A DNA stretch of 64,000 nt from Novosphingobium sp. JCM 18896 (GCF_025938095.1 NZ_JAPCZF010000001.1:558001-622000); one strand, 5' to 3'. Positions 9,223-17,884 are shown, counted from the first letter of the stretch. Notes: generated from the letters alone by a model not told the origin. A program made the numbers and translations.

Positions 9223-10166
9223 GCCCGATCCGCAACCTGCGCGACGAAGGCATCGAGCCGCCGCCACAGCGCTTCGCGGGTTCCCGCGAAATTGTGCATG
9301 TGCGCCATCTTCGGACCGACGAACAGCGCCAGGTCCGACGTGCTCATGAAGGCGGCGAGTTCGCGCAGCGGATCCTGGCAGACGTCGCGCTCGCCCATGC
9401 CGAGCAGCACGGGCACGGTCACCGTCGCGGCGGCGCCGGCGAGATGGCCGGGCAGCAGGCCGCCGCCGGCGTTCGGCGTGGTCGCCGAGCGCCAGTAGGG
9501 CAGTGGGCCCGAGCCGCGCTGGCCGGCCATGTCGGCGTCGACGAAGCGTGCGGGCACGTCCTCCCAGTGGAAGGCATATTGGAAATCGAAGCCGACCAGC
9601 GCGGACAGGCCCGCCATCGGATCGGCATGGCCGCGCAGGCATACCGCGTCGGCCTCGTCGCGCGCGGGCAGGCGGGTCGAAACCACGCTGCTGCCGAGCA
9701 TCGCCAGGCCATCGAAGCTCTTGTGCCCGGCCTGCATCAGCAGGCCGATGTGACCGCCCATCGACTGGCCGACGCCGACCACCGCCGCGGGTTCGATCGG
9801 AGCGATGCCGTCGGCCAGGGTGCCCTCGTGCAAGTCCTTCAGGATCGCCTGCAGAGCGGCATGGTTGGCTGCGGCGCACGCGGCGAGGCTCGCGGCCTCG
9901 AGTTCGGGAACGTCGCTGTCGCCGACGCGCAGATGGTCGATCGCCACGACGACGGCGCCGCGCGCGATGTGATGTACGGCCTCGCTGTAGCCGTCTTCGC
10001 GCAGGTCGAAGTAATGTCGGGTGTAGCCACCGCCGGGCATGGCGAACACGACGGGTGCGCTTGGGCCGGGCCGGTCGGGCAAGTGCACGGTCGCGGCGAG
10101 CGTCCAGGACCGACCGTCCTCCAGCGCGCCGGTTTCGACGCGCAGCTCGATACGCCTGTGGCTCAT
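9219..10166 (-). CDS. Alpha/beta hydrolase
   Basis: A 315-residue soluble hydrolase with the nucleophile elbow GQSMGG, an N-terminal oxyanion region VVFAMPGGGYTRHY, and a C-terminal His in the MAHMHNF segment that can complete the triad. The start ATG has GGAGACGG upstream. There is no signal peptide. It converges with the permease gene. The fold is clear; whether it is an esterase, lactonase or peptidase cannot be told. Confidence 0.85.
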   Translation of the reverse strand: MSHRRIELRVETGALEDGRSWTLAATVHLPDRPGPSAPVVFAMPGGGYTRHYFDLREDGYSEAVHHIARGAVVVAIDHLRVGDSDVPELEAASLAACAAANHAALQAILKDLHEGTLADGIAPIEPAAVVGVGQSMGGHIGLLMQAGHKSFDGLAMLGSSVVSTRLPARDEADAVCLRGHADPMAGLSALVGFDFQYAFHWEDVPARFVDADMAGQRGSGPLPYWRSATTPNAGGGLLPGHLAGAAATVTVPVLLGMGERDVCQDPLRELAAFMSTSDLALFVGPKMAHMHNFAGTREALWRRLDAFVAQVADRA

Positions 10167-10254
10167 GTCCGTCTCCCCGCCGCCTGATGCAGCTTGGCGG
10201 GGAGCTTAGCGCTCAGTCTGCCGGGATCAACGGGCCAGAATCAATGGGCCAGGA

Positions 10255-10689
10255 TCAACGCGCCGCGAGCGCGGCGTCGCTGGCCAGCTTGTCGACTCTC
10301 TCGTTCTCGACGTGGCCGGCGTGGCCGCGGACCCACTGCCATTTTACCTGGTGGCGCTTGGCGGCATCGATCAGTTCGTGCCAGAGGTCCGCGTTGCGCA
10401 CGGGCTGCTTGCTGGCATTGACCCAGCCGTTGCGCTTCCAGCCGTTGACCCACTTGGTGATGCCGTCGATCACGTACTTGCTGTCGGTATAGACCGTCAC
10501 GTCGCAAGGCTCGATCAGGGCGCTCAGGCCCTTGATGACCGCAGTCATCTCCATGCGGTTGTTGGTGGTCTGCGGGTCGGAGCCCGACATTTCCTTCTCG
10601 TGCTGACCCATGCGCAGCAGCGCACCCCAGCCGCCGGGGCCGGGATTGCCCTTGCAGGCGCCATCGGTGAAGACTTCGACCTTTTTCAG
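10255..10689 (-). CDS. rnhA: Ribonuclease HI, apparent CTG start
   Basis: A 144-residue RNase HI that cleaves the RNA of RNA-DNA hybrids. If translation begins at the CTG at 10689 the protein opens [20 protein letters not shown] and has all four acidic catalytic residues: Asp9, Glu47, Asp69 and Asp133, plus His at 123. The first ATG in frame would start near residue 27 and delete Asp9 and the glycine-rich first strand, so it cannot be the start of an active enzyme. Between the thrB stop and the CTG there are ten codons with no ATG, GTG or TTG in this frame. GAGG eight bases upstream of the CTG is a good ribosome site. It is the last gene of ispH-thrB-rnhA. Confidence 0.9.
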   Translation of the reverse strand: MKKVEVFTDGACKGNPGPGGWGALLRMGQHEKEMSGSDPQTTNNRMEMTAVIKGLSALIEPCDVTVYTDSKYVIDGITKWVNGWKRNGWVNASKQPVRNADLWHELIDAAKRHQVKWQWVRGHAGHVENERVDKLASDAALAAR

Positions 10690-10719
10690 AACCGTACCCT
10701 CATCTTGCTTTTCGGCCGT

Positions 10720-11703
10720 TCAGGCCTGGCCGAACAGACCCGCATTGGCGGGATCGGCGTAGAATTCCAGTCGCCGCGCGAAGGCCAGCGGGTCCTTGCG
10801 GGTGACCATGGCGTCGGCCGGCGTGTTCATCCAATCATAGGCGCGCGTCATCAGGAAGCGCATGGCGGCGCCGCGGGCCAGAACGGGAAGCGCGGCGCGC
10901 TCCTCTGCCAATAGCGGGCGCACGCTCTCGTAGCCGGCGAGCAGGGCATCCGACAGCGCCGCGTCGAAGCGCTTGCCGTCGTTGCTGAAGCACCAGGCTG
11001 CATGTGTCACGGCGAGGTCGTAGGCGGTGATGTCGTAGCAGGCGAAGTAGAAATCGATGAGCCCTGTAACCCTATCGCCGAGCATCAGCACGTTGTCGGG
11101 GAACAGGTCGGCGTGGATCACCGAATGCGGCAGGTCGCGCGGCCACTGCCGATCGAGGCGGGCCATCTCGCGCTCGACGATCTGCGCGAGCTCGGGATGG
11201 ATCGAGGCGAGCCCTTCGCCGCCACAGGCCTTGGCGAGATCCTGCCAGCCCGGAAGGCCCAGGCTGTTCGTGCGCCGGCTGGGGAAGTCCGCGGCGGCGA
11301 GGTGGACCTGGGCCAGCGCGGCGCCGACCGCGCGCGCCTGCTCGGGCGTGGGATCGCTGACCGAGACGCCGGGCAGGAATTCGATCAGCGCCAGCGCCTT
11401 GCCCTCGTGCAGGCGATAGGCCTGGCCTTCGCGGTCGTGGATCGTCCGCGGAACCGGGCAGTCGCGCGCGGCCAGGTGATCGAGCAGGCCGAGGAAGAAC
11501 GGCAGCTCGCTGACTTCGGTGCGCGCCTCGTACATGGTCAGGATGAAGCGCGCGCCGCTTCCGTCCTTGCCCTCCGTGTCGATCAGCCAGTTGGAGTTCG
11601 ACACGCCCTCGGCGATGCCCTTGGCCGAGACCAGGGCGCCGACGTCGAATTCGGAGATGATGGCGGCGAGAGCCTCGGCGCCGAGCTGGGTGTAGACCGC
11701 CAT
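10720..11703 (-). CDS. thrB: Homoserine kinase (APH-fold type)
   Basis: A 327-residue homoserine kinase of the ThrB2 type, which has the aminoglycoside-phosphotransferase fold rather than the GHMP fold. It phosphorylates homoserine in threonine synthesis. The N-terminal GVSNSNWLI strand and the catalytic loop HSVIHADLFPDNVLM (His-x-Asp-x4-Asn) are diagnostic, with the metal-binding Asp in LIDFYFACYD. It follows ispH by 22 bp and precedes rnhA by 30 bp, a gene order typical of sphingomonads. Confidence 0.95.
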   Translation of the reverse strand: MAVYTQLGAEALAAIISEFDVGALVSAKGIAEGVSNSNWLIDTEGKDGSGARFILTMYEARTEVSELPFFLGLLDHLAARDCPVPRTIHDREGQAYRLHEGKALALIEFLPGVSVSDPTPEQARAVGAALAQVHLAAADFPSRRTNSLGLPGWQDLAKACGGEGLASIHPELAQIVEREMARLDRQWPRDLPHSVIHADLFPDNVLMLGDRVTGLIDFYFACYDITAYDLAVTHAAWCFSNDGKRFDAALSDALLAGYESVRPLLAEERAALPVLARGAAMRFLMTRAYDWMNTPADAMVTRKDPLAFARRLEFYADPANAGLFGQA

Positions 11704-11725
11704 GATGTCCGTCTGTGCGCGTTGA

Positions 11726-12682
11726 CTAAGTCAGCTGCCGGGGCAGCTTGAAGACCATGCGCTCTTCGGCGGTGACGACCTGCTCTTCGGACAGTTCGCG
11801 CCATTCGCCGAGGCGCGCGACGACTTCGCGGACCAGCGTTTCGGGGGCCGAAGCGCCCGCAGTGAGGCCCAGCGTGTCGACTCCGTCGAGCCAGCCCGGT
11901 TCGATCTCGCTCGCGCGCTGGATCAGGTACGAGCGCGTACCCAGCCGCTCGGCCACTTCGGCGAGGCGCAGCGAGTTCGAGCTGTTGGGCGCGCCGATCA
12001 CCAGCATCAGCTGGCACTGCGGGGCGATCGCCTTGACCGCGGCCTGGCGGTTCGATGTGGCGTAGCAGATGTCCTCGGCCTTGGGCGCGGTGACCTGCGG
12101 GAACTTCGCCTGGATCGCGGCGATGATCGCGGCCGTGTCGTCGACCGAAAGCGTGGTCTGGCTCAGATAGGCGAGTGGTGTGCCCTCGGGCAGGTCGAGC
12201 GCGGCGACGTCCTCGATCGTCTCGATCAGGGTCATCTCGCCCTCTTGCACTTGGCCGAAGGTGCCGATGACCTCGGGGTGGCCCTTGTGGCCGATGAACA
12301 AGATGTGCCGGCCGGCTTCGATCTGGCGTTCGGCCTGGCGATGGACCTTGCTGACCAGCGGGCAGGTCGCGTCGAGCCATTCGAGCCCACGCTCGGTCGC
12401 GGCGGCCGGAACCGCCTTGGGCACGCCGTGGGCGCTGAAGATCACGGGAACGCCGTCGGGCACTTCGTCGAGTTCCTCGACGAAGACCGCGCCCTTCGCC
12501 TTCAATCCATCGACGACGAAGCGGTTGTGGACGATCTCGTGCCGCACGTAGACCGGCGCGCCGTAGCGATCGATCGCGCGCTCGACGATCTCGATCGCGC
12601 GGTCGACTCCCGCGCAGAAGCCGCGCGGAGCCGCGATCAGCAGGCGCAGCGGCGGTTTTCCATGTGGAAAGGGGGCGTTCAT
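11726..12682 (-). CDS. ispH: 4-hydroxy-3-methylbut-2-enyl diphosphate reductase
   Basis: The last enzyme of the MEP isoprenoid pathway, reducing HMBPP to IPP and DMAPP with a 4Fe-4S cluster. The 318-residue sequence shows the three cluster cysteines in [12 protein letters not shown] (Cys23), [11 protein letters not shown] and ICYATSNRQ, and the HEIVHN substrate motif. It is the first gene of ispH-thrB-rnhA and is divergent from the lipoprotein gene at 12749. The products feed the polyprenyl synthase at 61074. Confidence 0.96.
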   Translation of the reverse strand: MNAPFPHGKPPLRLLIAAPRGFCAGVDRAIEIVERAIDRYGAPVYVRHEIVHNRFVVDGLKAKGAVFVEELDEVPDGVPVIFSAHGVPKAVPAAATERGLEWLDATCPLVSKVHRQAERQIEAGRHILFIGHKGHPEVIGTFGQVQEGEMTLIETIEDVAALDLPEGTPLAYLSQTTLSVDDTAAIIAAIQAKFPQVTAPKAEDICYATSNRQAAVKAIAPQCQLMLVIGAPNSSNSLRLAEVAERLGTRSYLIQRASEIEPGWLDGVDTLGLTAGASAPETLVREVVARLGEWRELSEEQVVTAEERMVFKLPRQLT

Positions 12683-12748
12683 ATTCGGCCCTCTAGCGCT
12701 TTGCCGCGCGCCCGGCTAGGGCATGAGCCGTCAAACAAGGATGCCCCG

Positions 12749-13420
12749 ATGAGCCCTCGCTTCCGTCTCTTGCCTGCCGCAACGATCGCGATCGTCGGCG
12801 CCGTCGCGCTGGCCGGCTGCAAAACCAAGGGCGAACTGGTCGTCGACGAGAGCGTCGGCGTCACCGCCGTGCGCGGTGCCTGCCCGGCGATCGGCATCCC
12901 CGACTACACCGGCGACATCACGCTGTTCCGCGGCACGGGCGAGAAGACCGCCGCCAACATCGACCTCGTGGCGACGATGACCAACGTCAAGTCGCAGTGC
13001 AACGACGGCGGCGAGGGCGGCGCCAAGGTGTTCGTGTCGAGCAGCTTCGACGTGCTCGCGCGCCGCACCGATACGGCTGGCGCGCGCCAGGTCCAGATCC
13101 CCTATTTCGTGTCCGTGCTGCGCGGCGGTAGCGCCGTCGTTTCGAAGCGCGTCGGCACCGTGACTCTGACCTTCGCCGACGGGCAGGAGCGCGCCCAGGC
13201 GACGGCCCAGGGCACCGCCTATATCGATCGCGCCGAAGCGACGCTGTCTCCCGAGATCCGCGAGCGCATCACGCGCAAGCGCAAGGCCGGTGAGGCCGAC
13301 GCCGCGGTCGACCCGCTGACCGAGCCCGACGTCAAGGCGGCGGTCCAGCGCGCGAGCTTCGAAGTCCTGCTCGGCTTCCAGCTCGATCAGGCACAGCTCG
13401 CCTACAACGCCACGCGTTGA
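12749..13420 (+). CDS. Predicted lipoprotein, function unknown
   Basis: A 223-residue protein with an N-terminal hydrophobic segment ending in lipobox LAGC (Cys24). The rest is polar, with one beta-rich region that repeats the pattern of exported sphingomonad lipoproteins; I recognise no enzyme motif. Two cysteines (near residues 50 and 87) could form a disulfide in the periplasm. ATG at 12749 gives a clean signal peptide. It is divergent from ispH and ends beside an inverted repeat. Confidence 0.72.
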   Translation: MSPRFRLLPAATIAIVGAVALAGCKTKGELVVDESVGVTAVRGACPAIGIPDYTGDITLFRGTGEKTAANIDLVATMTNVKSQCNDGGEGGAKVFVSSSFDVLARRTDTAGARQVQIPYFVSVLRGGSAVVSKRVGTVTLTFADGQERAQATAQGTAYIDRAEATLSPEIRERITRKRKAGEADAAVDPLTEPDVKAAVQRASFEVLLGFQLDQAQLAYNATR

Positions 13421-13454
13421 GCTGAGAGCAGCTTGCAAGAAAGCTAACCGAAAC

Positions 13455-13532
13455 CCCGCTCACCCTGAGCTTGTCGAAGGGTGCTGGCGCGGCCGTGGTG
13501 TTTGGTGCTTCGACAAGCTCAGCACGAGCGGG
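13455..13532. repeat. Inverted repeat with CTGAGCTTGTCGAAGG arms
   Basis: The two arms, 13455-13484 and about 13507-13532, share CTGAGCTTGTCGAAG in opposite orientation and end in CCCGCTC/GAGCGGG. A half copy lies at 33731-33759. This palindrome is widely dispersed in sphingomonad genomes. It lies between the convergent lipoprotein and acyltransferase genes and could fold as a terminator-like hairpin. Confidence 0.8.
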
Positions 13533-13566
13533 TCGGGTTTTTTGCCCGAGTTTCCGGCACGCCTCT

Positions 13567-14268
13567 CTAGCGGCCCATGGCCTGAACGATCGCGTCGCGC
13601 GCGGCGGCGGCGAGCGTCTTGCGGTTGGTCAGCGCTTCGCCCGTCAGCGGCGGCAGGAAGTGCAAGGTCAGCATGACAGGTCTTGCGCGCGCGAGGATGC
13701 GCAGGAAATTGTCGAGCCCGGGCTCCTCGCCGATCCAGGCGATGTCTGCCGTTTCCTTGCCGTAGTCGAGCCAGATCGGCTGGACCGCGATCCCCACGGG
13801 AATCGGGTCGAGCGCCGAGAGCAGCGAGCTCTTGAACGGTAGCAGATCGGTCCCGTCGCTGGTCGTGCCTTCGGGGAAGATCGTCAGCGCGCCGGTATCG
13901 CGGATGGCTTCGCGCACCTGTTCGACCTGGCGGCCGACGCTCGCGCGGTCATGCCTGGCGACGAAGACCGTGTCGTTCATGTCGCAGAGCCAACGCAGCG
14001 GGCCGATCGCCGCGAGGCCATCGTGCGCGACGAAGGCCGAGCCGGTCGCGCCGGCGATCGCCGGGATGTCGATCCAGCTGACGTGGTTGGCGAGCAGGAA
14101 GACGCCGCGCAGGCCGCCGCGCCCTTGCGACTGCGCTCCGGAGAGCGTCACCTCGACGCCGGCGATCCAGGCGATGCCGCCCAGGAACACGCGCGGCCAG
14201 GGATTGGCCAGCCGCAGCGCGCGCCAGAGATAGTAGAGGACGATGCACAGCCCGAGCCAGGCCAGCAT
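13567..14268 (-). CDS. Lysophospholipid acyltransferase family protein (PlsC-like)
   Basis: A 233-residue membrane acyltransferase of the 1-acyl-glycerol-3-phosphate acyltransferase family. A hydrophobic helix at residues 1-20 anchors it. Motif I is degenerate: NHVSWID replaces NHxxxxD in the usual form, and motif III reads FPEGTTSDG. The first ATG in frame is at 14268; the frame stays open upstream with hydrophobic codons but has no standard start, so the N-terminus may be slightly longer. It is the last gene of the minus-strand run that begins with nfu, 56 bp after fur. Confidence 0.85.
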   Translation of the reverse strand: MLAWLGLCIVLYYLWRALRLANPWPRVFLGGIAWIAGVEVTLSGAQSQGRGGLRGVFLLANHVSWIDIPAIAGATGSAFVAHDGLAAIGPLRWLCDMNDTVFVARHDRASVGRQVEQVREAIRDTGALTIFPEGTTSDGTDLLPFKSSLLSALDPIPVGIAVQPIWLDYGKETADIAWIGEEPGLDNFLRILARARPVMLTLHFLPPLTGEALTNRKTLAAAARDAIVQAMGR

Positions 14269-14324
14269 CAGGCCGAGCCTGATCGCGACGAGCAGCCAGC
14301 CCAGCGGCGGGATCGCTCCCGCCG

Positions 14325-14747
14325 TCAGCCTTCGCGCTCGAGCTTGACGCCGTAGAGCTCCATGCGGTGATCGACGAGGCGGAAGCCCAGGCGATCGGCG
14401 ATCTGCTTCTGCAGAGCTTCGAGCTCGGGATCGACGAATTCGATGACCTTGCCGCTCTCGACGTCGATCATGTGATCGTGATGCGCCTCGGGCGCGGCTT
14501 CGTAGCGCGCGCGGCCGTCGCCGAAATCGTGACGGTCGAGAATGCCGGCCTCTTCGAACAGGCGTACGGTGCGATAGACCGTGGCGATCGAGATGCCGGG
14601 ATCGATCGCGGCTGCACGCTCATGCAGCTTCTCGACGTCCGGGTGGTCGTCGCTTTCCGACAGCACCCGGGCGATCACGCGGCGCTGCTCGGTAATACGC
14701 AGGCCACGCTCGGCGCAAAGGGCTTCGATGTCGATCGGCTGCTGCAC
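14325..14747 (-). CDS. Fur family transcriptional regulator
   Basis: A 140-residue Fur-type repressor. The winged-helix runs over residues 1-80 with ISIATVYRTVRLFEEAG as recognition helix, followed by the metal site HHDHMID. The structural CxxC pairs of E. coli Fur are absent, as in many alphaproteobacterial Fur/Mur proteins. It probably senses Fe2+ or Mn2+. Position between mucR and plsC is the usual sphingomonad context. Whether it is Fur or Mur in function cannot be told from sequence. Confidence 0.9.
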   Translation of the reverse strand: MQQPIDIEALCAERGLRITEQRRVIARVLSESDDHPDVEKLHERAAAIDPGISIATVYRTVRLFEEAGILDRHDFGDGRARYEAAPEAHHDHMIDVESGKVIEFVDPELEALQKQIADRLGFRLVDHRMELYGVKLEREG

Positions 14748-14840
14748 AGGAACTCCGCTGGTAGAAAAGCTTCACTCACCATTCTAGGCGGGTGAAGCGC
14801 GATCTACAACCCGCGGGGGAGAGGCCGCGGGGGAGAGATT

Positions 14841-15284
14841 TCAGGCTTTCGCTGCTGCCTTGCGGCCACGGCGCGGGCCGGGCTTGCGGCCGAGGCCGAT
14901 CTTCTTGGCGAGATCGCGGCGCTTGGCGGCGTAGTTGGGCGCGACCATCGGGTAGTCGGCCGGCAGATTCCAGCGCTGGCGATACTGATCGGGCGTCAGA
15001 TTGTAGTGCGTCATGAGGTGGCGCTTGAGCATCTTCAGCTTCTTGCCGTCCTCGAGGCAGACGATGTGATCGGGCTTGACCGAGGCGCGGATCGACACGG
15101 CCGGCTCGGGCGCCTTCTCGACCACCGGTGCGCTCTGGCCGAGGCCCGAAAGCGCGCCGTAGACGTTGGTGATCAGCGAGGGCAGGTCGTCGACCGAGAC
15201 GCTGTTGTTGCTGACATGGGCTGCGACGATGTCCGACGTCAGCGTGATCAGCGTTTCGTTCATGTCGTTCTGGGGAGTTTCCAT
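14841..15284 (-). CDS. MucR/Ros family transcriptional regulator
   Basis: A 147-residue member of the Ros/MucR zinc-finger family, nucleoid-associated regulators of surface polysaccharide, motility and cell cycle genes in alphaproteobacteria. The finger is Cys76-x2-Asp79-x9-His89-x3-His93, where Asp replaces the second Cys as in several MucR proteins. The C-terminus is basic (GRKPGPRRGRKAAAK). ATG at 15284 is chosen because the family begins near METPQNDMNETL; the frame upstream reads through the promoter. A 22-bp palindrome sits about 30 bp upstream. Confidence 0.93.
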   Translation of the reverse strand: METPQNDMNETLITLTSDIVAAHVSNNSVSVDDLPSLITNVYGALSGLGQSAPVVEKAPEPAVSIRASVKPDHIVCLEDGKKLKMLKRHLMTHYNLTPDQYRQRWNLPADYPMVAPNYAAKRRDLAKKIGLGRKPGPRRGRKAAAKA

Positions 15285-15312
15285 GCGATCCTCGGATTTA
15301 TACTTGGTGGCT

Positions 15313-15334
15313 ATTGTGTTCCAGTGGACACAAT
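15313..15334. promoter_or_regulatory. Palindromic operator candidate upstream of mucR
   Basis: ATTGTGTTCCAGTGGACACAAT is a near-perfect 22-bp palindrome with 7-bp perfect arms ATTGTGT/ACACAAT. It lies 29 bp upstream of the mucR start codon, where a repressor would block transcription. MucR proteins are known to repress themselves; that this is the site is inference. Confidence 0.5.
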
Positions 15335-15471
15335 GGCGTTTGCTTGCACTATTGCCGCCTTGAACCAAGCGATCAGCGGACTCAAGCCCAATTACATGCC
15401 TATTCGATGTTTTTGCCGATGAAGTAACCCGGATAAACATCGGTCATGCCGAACAATTCATCTGGCGTTAA

Positions 15472-15936
15472 TCACGCGCTGTAGGCGAACGTGATTGCGT
15501 CGAGCATCTGACCGTCGGGTCCGCGATAATAATTGGGTCTTTCACCGATCGGCAGAAAGCCGAAGCGGCGATAGAGGAATTCGGCGGGATTACCGCGCCG
15601 CATCTCGAGCAGCAGGCGCTGAGCGCCACGGGCCTGCGCCGCGCGTGCGAAGCGGTCGAGCAGGGCGAGGCCGAGGCCGCGGCGACGCCAGGTCGGTGCG
15701 ATCGCGAAAAGCAGCAGTTCCTCTTCCTCGAAGCCGTAGCGCGACAGGAAGAAACCGGCGGCCGGCATGCCATCTTGCGGCAGGCAGCCGTCGCCGGCGA
15801 TCAGTTCGTAGTGGCAATTGCCGATGACCAGTGCGTCTTCGACCTGCCGGCGGGTCCAGGCCTCGCCATAGGCGGGGTCGAAGGCCTCACCCATCACCGC
15901 CATCAGGCGGTCGAGGTCGTCGATCGGCGGCATCAT
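15472..15936 (-). CDS. rimI: Ribosomal-protein-alanine N-acetyltransferase RimI-like
   Basis: A 154-residue GNAT protein. The acetyl-CoA loop is seen in IAPTWRRRGLGLALLD and the C-terminal YRRFGFLPIG is the RimI signature. RimI acetylates the N-terminal alanine of ribosomal protein S18. The first ATG at 15936 overlaps the tsaB stop as ATGA, so the two are translationally coupled; a second ATG follows at once. The tsaB-rimI pair is widely conserved. Confidence 0.9.
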   Translation of the reverse strand: MMPPIDDLDRLMAVMGEAFDPAYGEAWTRRQVEDALVIGNCHYELIAGDGCLPQDGMPAAGFFLSRYGFEEEELLLFAIAPTWRRRGLGLALLDRFARAAQARGAQRLLLEMRRGNPAEFLYRRFGFLPIGERPNYYRGPDGQMLDAITFAYSA

Positions 15937-16550
15937 GCGCGCACCTGCGGCAGCTTGGCATCGGGCGCGCGGCCGTAGAGCGGGTGGACCTCGGCGGTGA
16001 AGGTGGCGGCCGGAAGCAGCGTCAGCGCGCGGGCATCGGGCCATAGCGCGAGCGCTTCGCCGCTGCCGCGGCTCACGATCAGGGCCTCGGCCTGGCTGCC
16101 GGCGACGGTGTCTGCGGTGACGGCCGTGGTCGCCGCAGGCGGCGCGAGCGAAGCTAGCGCGGCGAGGGGGGCTCCGCCTTCGTCGAAGTTCTGCACGAAC
16201 CATTCGCCGTGGCCGCCGGTCATGGCGACACTGACCGGGCCGGGACGATCGCTGCGGGCGATCGCCGCGACGAGATCGAGCGTCGGATAGCCGACGAGTT
16301 CGGCGCCCCAGGCGAAAGCCAGCGCGCGCGCCGCGGCCAGCCCGACGCGCACGCCGGTGAAGCTGCCGGGGCCGAGCGCGACGGCGATCCGCGTCGCGCG
16401 ACCCTTTTCCGGGAGAGCGGCGATCATCGGAACGAGCTGCTCGGCATGCCCGCGTCCGAGCATGCGGAATTCGCCCGCTATCAGATTGTCGTCATCGAAC
16501 AGGGCGACGGAGCAGGCCTCGGTCGCGCTGTCGATCGCGAGTATGCGCAT
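15933..16550 (-). CDS. tsaB: tRNA threonylcarbamoyladenosine biosynthesis protein TsaB
   Basis: A 205-residue ASKHA-fold protein that partners with TsaD and TsaE to make t6A37 in ANN-decoding tRNAs. The N-terminal LAIDSATEACSVAL strand and the LGPGSFTGVRVGLAAARALA helix are diagnostic. It lies 4 bp after nfu and overlaps rimI, forming one operon. Confidence 0.95.
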   Translation of the reverse strand: MRILAIDSATEACSVALFDDDNLIAGEFRMLGRGHAEQLVPMIAALPEKGRATRIAVALGPGSFTGVRVGLAAARALAFAWGAELVGYPTLDLVAAIARSDRPGPVSVAMTGGHGEWFVQNFDEGGAPLAALASLAPPAATTAVTADTVAGSQAEALIVSRGSGEALALWPDARALTLLPAATFTAEVHPLYGRAPDAKLPQVRA

Positions 16551-16554
16551 GCGG

Positions 16555-17142
16555 CTAGGCGGCGCGGACTTCGGTGACTTCGGGAACGTAGTGCTTGAGC
16601 AGCCCCTCGATGCCCTGCTTCAGCGTCGCGGAGGACGAAGGGCAGCCCGAACAGGCGCCCTGCATCGTCAGATAGACCACGCCCTCGCGGAAGCCGCGAT
16701 AGATGATGTCGCCGCCGTCGTTGGCGACCGCGGGGCGGACGCGCGTCTCGATCAGGTCCTTGATCTGGTCGACGATGTCGGCGTCGGCCGGATCGCTGCC
16801 GATGTCGTCGTCCTCGGCCGGAACGCTGATGCCGCCAGCGGTGCCGCCGGCGAACAGCGGTGCGCCCGAGACGAAGTGGTCGAGCAGCGCCGAGACCACC
16901 TGCGGCTTGAGTGCCGACCAGTCGACGCCCTCGCCGGCGGTGACCGAAACGAAGTCGCGTCCGAAGAACACGCCGGCAACGTCGCCGAGCGAGAACAGGG
17001 CTGCGGCCAGCGGCGAGGCTTCCGCATCGTCCTCGTTGGTGAACTCGCGCGTGCCCGCGGTCATGACCGGCTCGCCGGGCAGGAACTTGAGCGTCGCCGG
17101 ATTGGGCGTGGTTTCGGTCTCGATGAACATGGTTCCGTGCAT
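16555..17142 (-). CDS. NifU-family Fe-S scaffold protein (Nfu type)
   Basis: A protein of up to 195 residues with an N-terminal Nfu_N domain (from ETETTPNPATLKFLPG) and a C-terminal NifU-like domain carrying the CSGC cluster motif. Nfu proteins carry 4Fe-4S clusters to target enzymes; IspH and other Fe-S proteins are possible clients. Two starts are possible: ATG at 17142 or ATG at 17130. The second gives MFIETETTPN, the family's usual N-terminus, and has GGA just upstream. It heads the run nfu-tsaB-rimI. Confidence 0.92.
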   Translation of the reverse strand: MHGTMFIETETTPNPATLKFLPGEPVMTAGTREFTNEDDAEASPLAAALFSLGDVAGVFFGRDFVSVTAGEGVDWSALKPQVVSALLDHFVSGAPLFAGGTAGGISVPAEDDDIGSDPADADIVDQIKDLIETRVRPAVANDGGDIIYRGFREGVVYLTMQGACSGCPSSSATLKQGIEGLLKHYVPEVTEVRAA

Positions 17143-17482
17143 GTAGGCAACATGCCGGGCGGGTCAAGCGCGTGCGGACGGTCCGCTTTCGCACGGTGCC
17201 GAGCTCGTGTCGCGTTTCGCCAAAAGCATCATTTGAGCAACGCGCGATTGGATCGCGTTGAAACCTCGATGAAAATACGATGCGGAGGTCTTCTCCGAGA
17301 TTGGCCAAGGCCATCGGTGGTCGGATTGCCACCAATGCGGATGCTATTGTTGGCGCGTTGCTGTGGGAACGAGCGGCAGTATGGCGTATTACGGAGACGA
17401 ACCGAGTCTTATGTTAGCCTAACAGAAACCACGTCATGCTCACATCCATGCCCAGCTCGATTGAGGCGGTCGGAACAACGGC
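17143..17482. other. Intergenic region between nfu and the receiver-protein gene
   Basis: This 340-bp divergent intergenic region shows no plausible gene. It must hold promoters for nfu (leftward) and for the receiver protein (rightward). The only clear structure is the perfect palindrome TGTTAGCCTAACA at 17412-17424. GGAAC at about 17366 is not followed by CGTT at the right spacing, so I do not call an EcfG promoter here. Confidence 0.6.
17412..17424. promoter_or_regulatory. 13-bp palindrome upstream of receiver-protein gene
   Basis: TGTTAG-C-CTAACA is a perfect inverted repeat 58 bp upstream of the ATG at 17483. Size and position suit a dimeric regulator binding site, but no partner is known. 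Confidence 0.4.
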
Positions 17483-17884
17483 ATGACGCAAGGCACGGTA
17501 CGCACCCTGTTCGTAGAGGACGAACCCGATCTTCGCGAAATCGTGAAGGCAGCGCTGGGGCTGGACCCCGGATTCGTCGTCTCAACATTCCCATCCGCCG
17601 AGGACGCGCTCGAGGGACTCCACGACAACAAGGAGCCTTTCGATCTCGCGCTGCTCGATATCCGCTTGCCGGCGATGTCGGGAATCGACCTGCATCACCG
17701 TCTGCGCGGCATTCCGGGGCTCGAGCGGATCAAGACCGTGCTGATGACGGCTTCGTTGCTGCCGCGGCAGATGCCCAAAGGCCTGACCGATCCGCGCGGC
17801 GAAGTGCTCGGCGTGATCCAGAAGCCGTTCCATCCGCTCAAGCTGGCGTCCGACCTCCGCGCGATGCTGACGCGCGCGCATTAG
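17483..17884 (+). CDS. Single-domain response regulator (receiver only)
   Basis: A 133-residue CheY-like receiver without an output domain. The acidic pocket is in FVEDEP (Glu12, Asp13), the phosphoacceptor is Asp59 in LLDIRLP, and the conserved Lys is in IQKPFHP, so it should be phosphorylatable. No histidine kinase lies next to it. Such proteins act by protein contact or as phosphate shuttles. It is monocistronic, followed by repeat DNA. Confidence 0.9.
   Translation: MTQGTVRTLFVEDEPDLREIVKAALGLDPGFVVSTFPSAEDALEGLHDNKEPFDLALLDIRLPAMSGIDLHHRLRGIPGLERIKTVLMTASLLPRQMPKGLTDPRGEVLGVIQKPFHPLKLASDLRAMLTRAH

Noticed and set aside
7912..9879. Very long open frame on the minus strand opposite the permease
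   Set aside because: It is antisense to the permease, Arg/His/Asp-rich and low in complexity, with no domain; an artefact of high G+C in the third codon position.
17360..17395. EcfG promoter upstream of the receiver-protein gene
   Set aside because: GGAAC is present but no CGTT or GTT follows at 16-17 bp.
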